Shown here one piece after another: positions 5,554 to 5,630 of a stretch of DNA of 5,630 nucleotides. Origin of the DNA: Holdemanella sp. (lineage in GTDB: Bacteria; Bacillota_I; Bacilli_A; Erysipelotrichales; Erysipelotrichaceae); assembly GCA_021442845.1 (NCBI GenBank), contig JABUSD010000250.1, forward strand, positions 1 through 5,630. The letters run 5' to 3'. Every line of letters begins with the position of its first letter. Within the stretch, counting starts at the first letter, position 1. Made by a program: the position numbers and the translations under genes. The notes under the pieces are model-generated. The model made no database searches, was not told the origin of the DNA, and was given only the letters and a program-made list of their open reading frames with translations.

Positions 5554-5630
5554 AACTTCGTCCCATTTTGAGACGAAGTTAAAGATAGGGTGAGTTGCCA
5601 CCCTGCTCGTGAGAGTGAAATCGCTGTGGA
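5554..5630 (+). ncRNA. Structured RNA element copy 2, putative guide-RNA scaffold, cut by window edge
   Basis: Begins 22 bases after the tnpB-like stop, the place where omega-RNAs of TnpB loci lie. Hairpin 1 pairs 5554-5562 with 5572-5580. One C-A mismatch (5563/5571) and one more C-G pair cap the stem, and the outer A-T pair is absent from copy 1. Hairpin 2 is AGGGTG (5587-5592) with CACCCT (5599-5604), identical to copy 1. Hairpin 3 is CTC (5606-5608) with GAG (5613-5615) around GTGA, a GNRA-type loop. The tail GTGAAATCGCTGTGGA ends at the last base of the window, so any guide lies outside. It could be transcribed as the 3' part of the tnpB-like mRNA and processed. Its role as a scaffold is inferred from position and conservation. 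Confidence 0.62.

Noticed and set aside
4009..5630. Complete IS200/IS605-type insertion sequence
   Set aside because: No TnpA gene, no paired terminal structures defining both ends, and copy 1 of the element follows parB with no trace of a tnpB remnant before it.
5532..5630. Frameshifted remainder of the TnpB zinc ribbon
   Set aside because: Reading past the stop in any forward frame gives no Cys-x2-Cys pairs or RuvC-III Asp motif; the space is occupied by the structured element.

Overview
The window looks like the backbone of a low-copy plasmid (or plasmid-like prophage) from a low-to-moderate GC Bacillota, perhaps a gut member of the Erysipelotrichia or Clostridia. The reasons are the Rep_3-type initiator, a ParA/ParB pair, strong AGGAGG ribosome binding sites, one TTG start, and tightly packed same-strand genes. 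The host assignment is inference. All genes are on the + strand.

Region 1 (about 1-3992) reads as one maintenance operon. It holds the C-terminal part of a plasmid replication initiator, open through the left edge of the window. A small protein with a sigma-70 region-4-like C-terminus follows, then a weaker regulator-like protein, an acidic protein of unknown function, and finally parA and parB. Neighbours overlap by 38, 17 and 8 bases or sit 19 and 41 bases apart, so they are probably co-transcribed and translationally coupled. ParA has Ser in place of the signature lysine of the deviant Walker A motif.

Region 2 (3993-4352) has no gene but is rich in structure. Just after parB lies a compact three-hairpin RNA-like element (4009-4083). 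It is followed by AT-rich DNA with a good promoter (TTGAAC, 17 bases, TATAAA) flanked by a 9-base inverted repeat. Then comes a leader of about 150 bases with a hairpin and a 12-base direct repeat.

Region 3 (4353-5630) encodes a 392-residue TnpB/Cas12-like protein. It keeps the N-terminal/WED-like part and the RuvC-I and RuvC-II segments. It stops exactly where TnpB proteins normally continue into the zinc ribbon and RuvC-III. Twenty-two bases after its stop, a second copy of the three-hairpin element begins and runs to the window edge. Over the last 46 bases the two copies differ at only 3 positions, all in one tetraloop.

The most interesting reading is a plasmid-borne, TnpB-derived, probably cleavage-defective RNA-guided protein, comparable in concept to TnpB-like nuclease-dead repressors (TldR). 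It would be served by at least two guide-RNA scaffolds, one after parB and one after its own gene, each able to carry a different 3' guide. The truncation and the duplicated structured element are seen directly. RNA-guided function is inference. No recognisable transposase, terminal repeat or CRISPR array is present.
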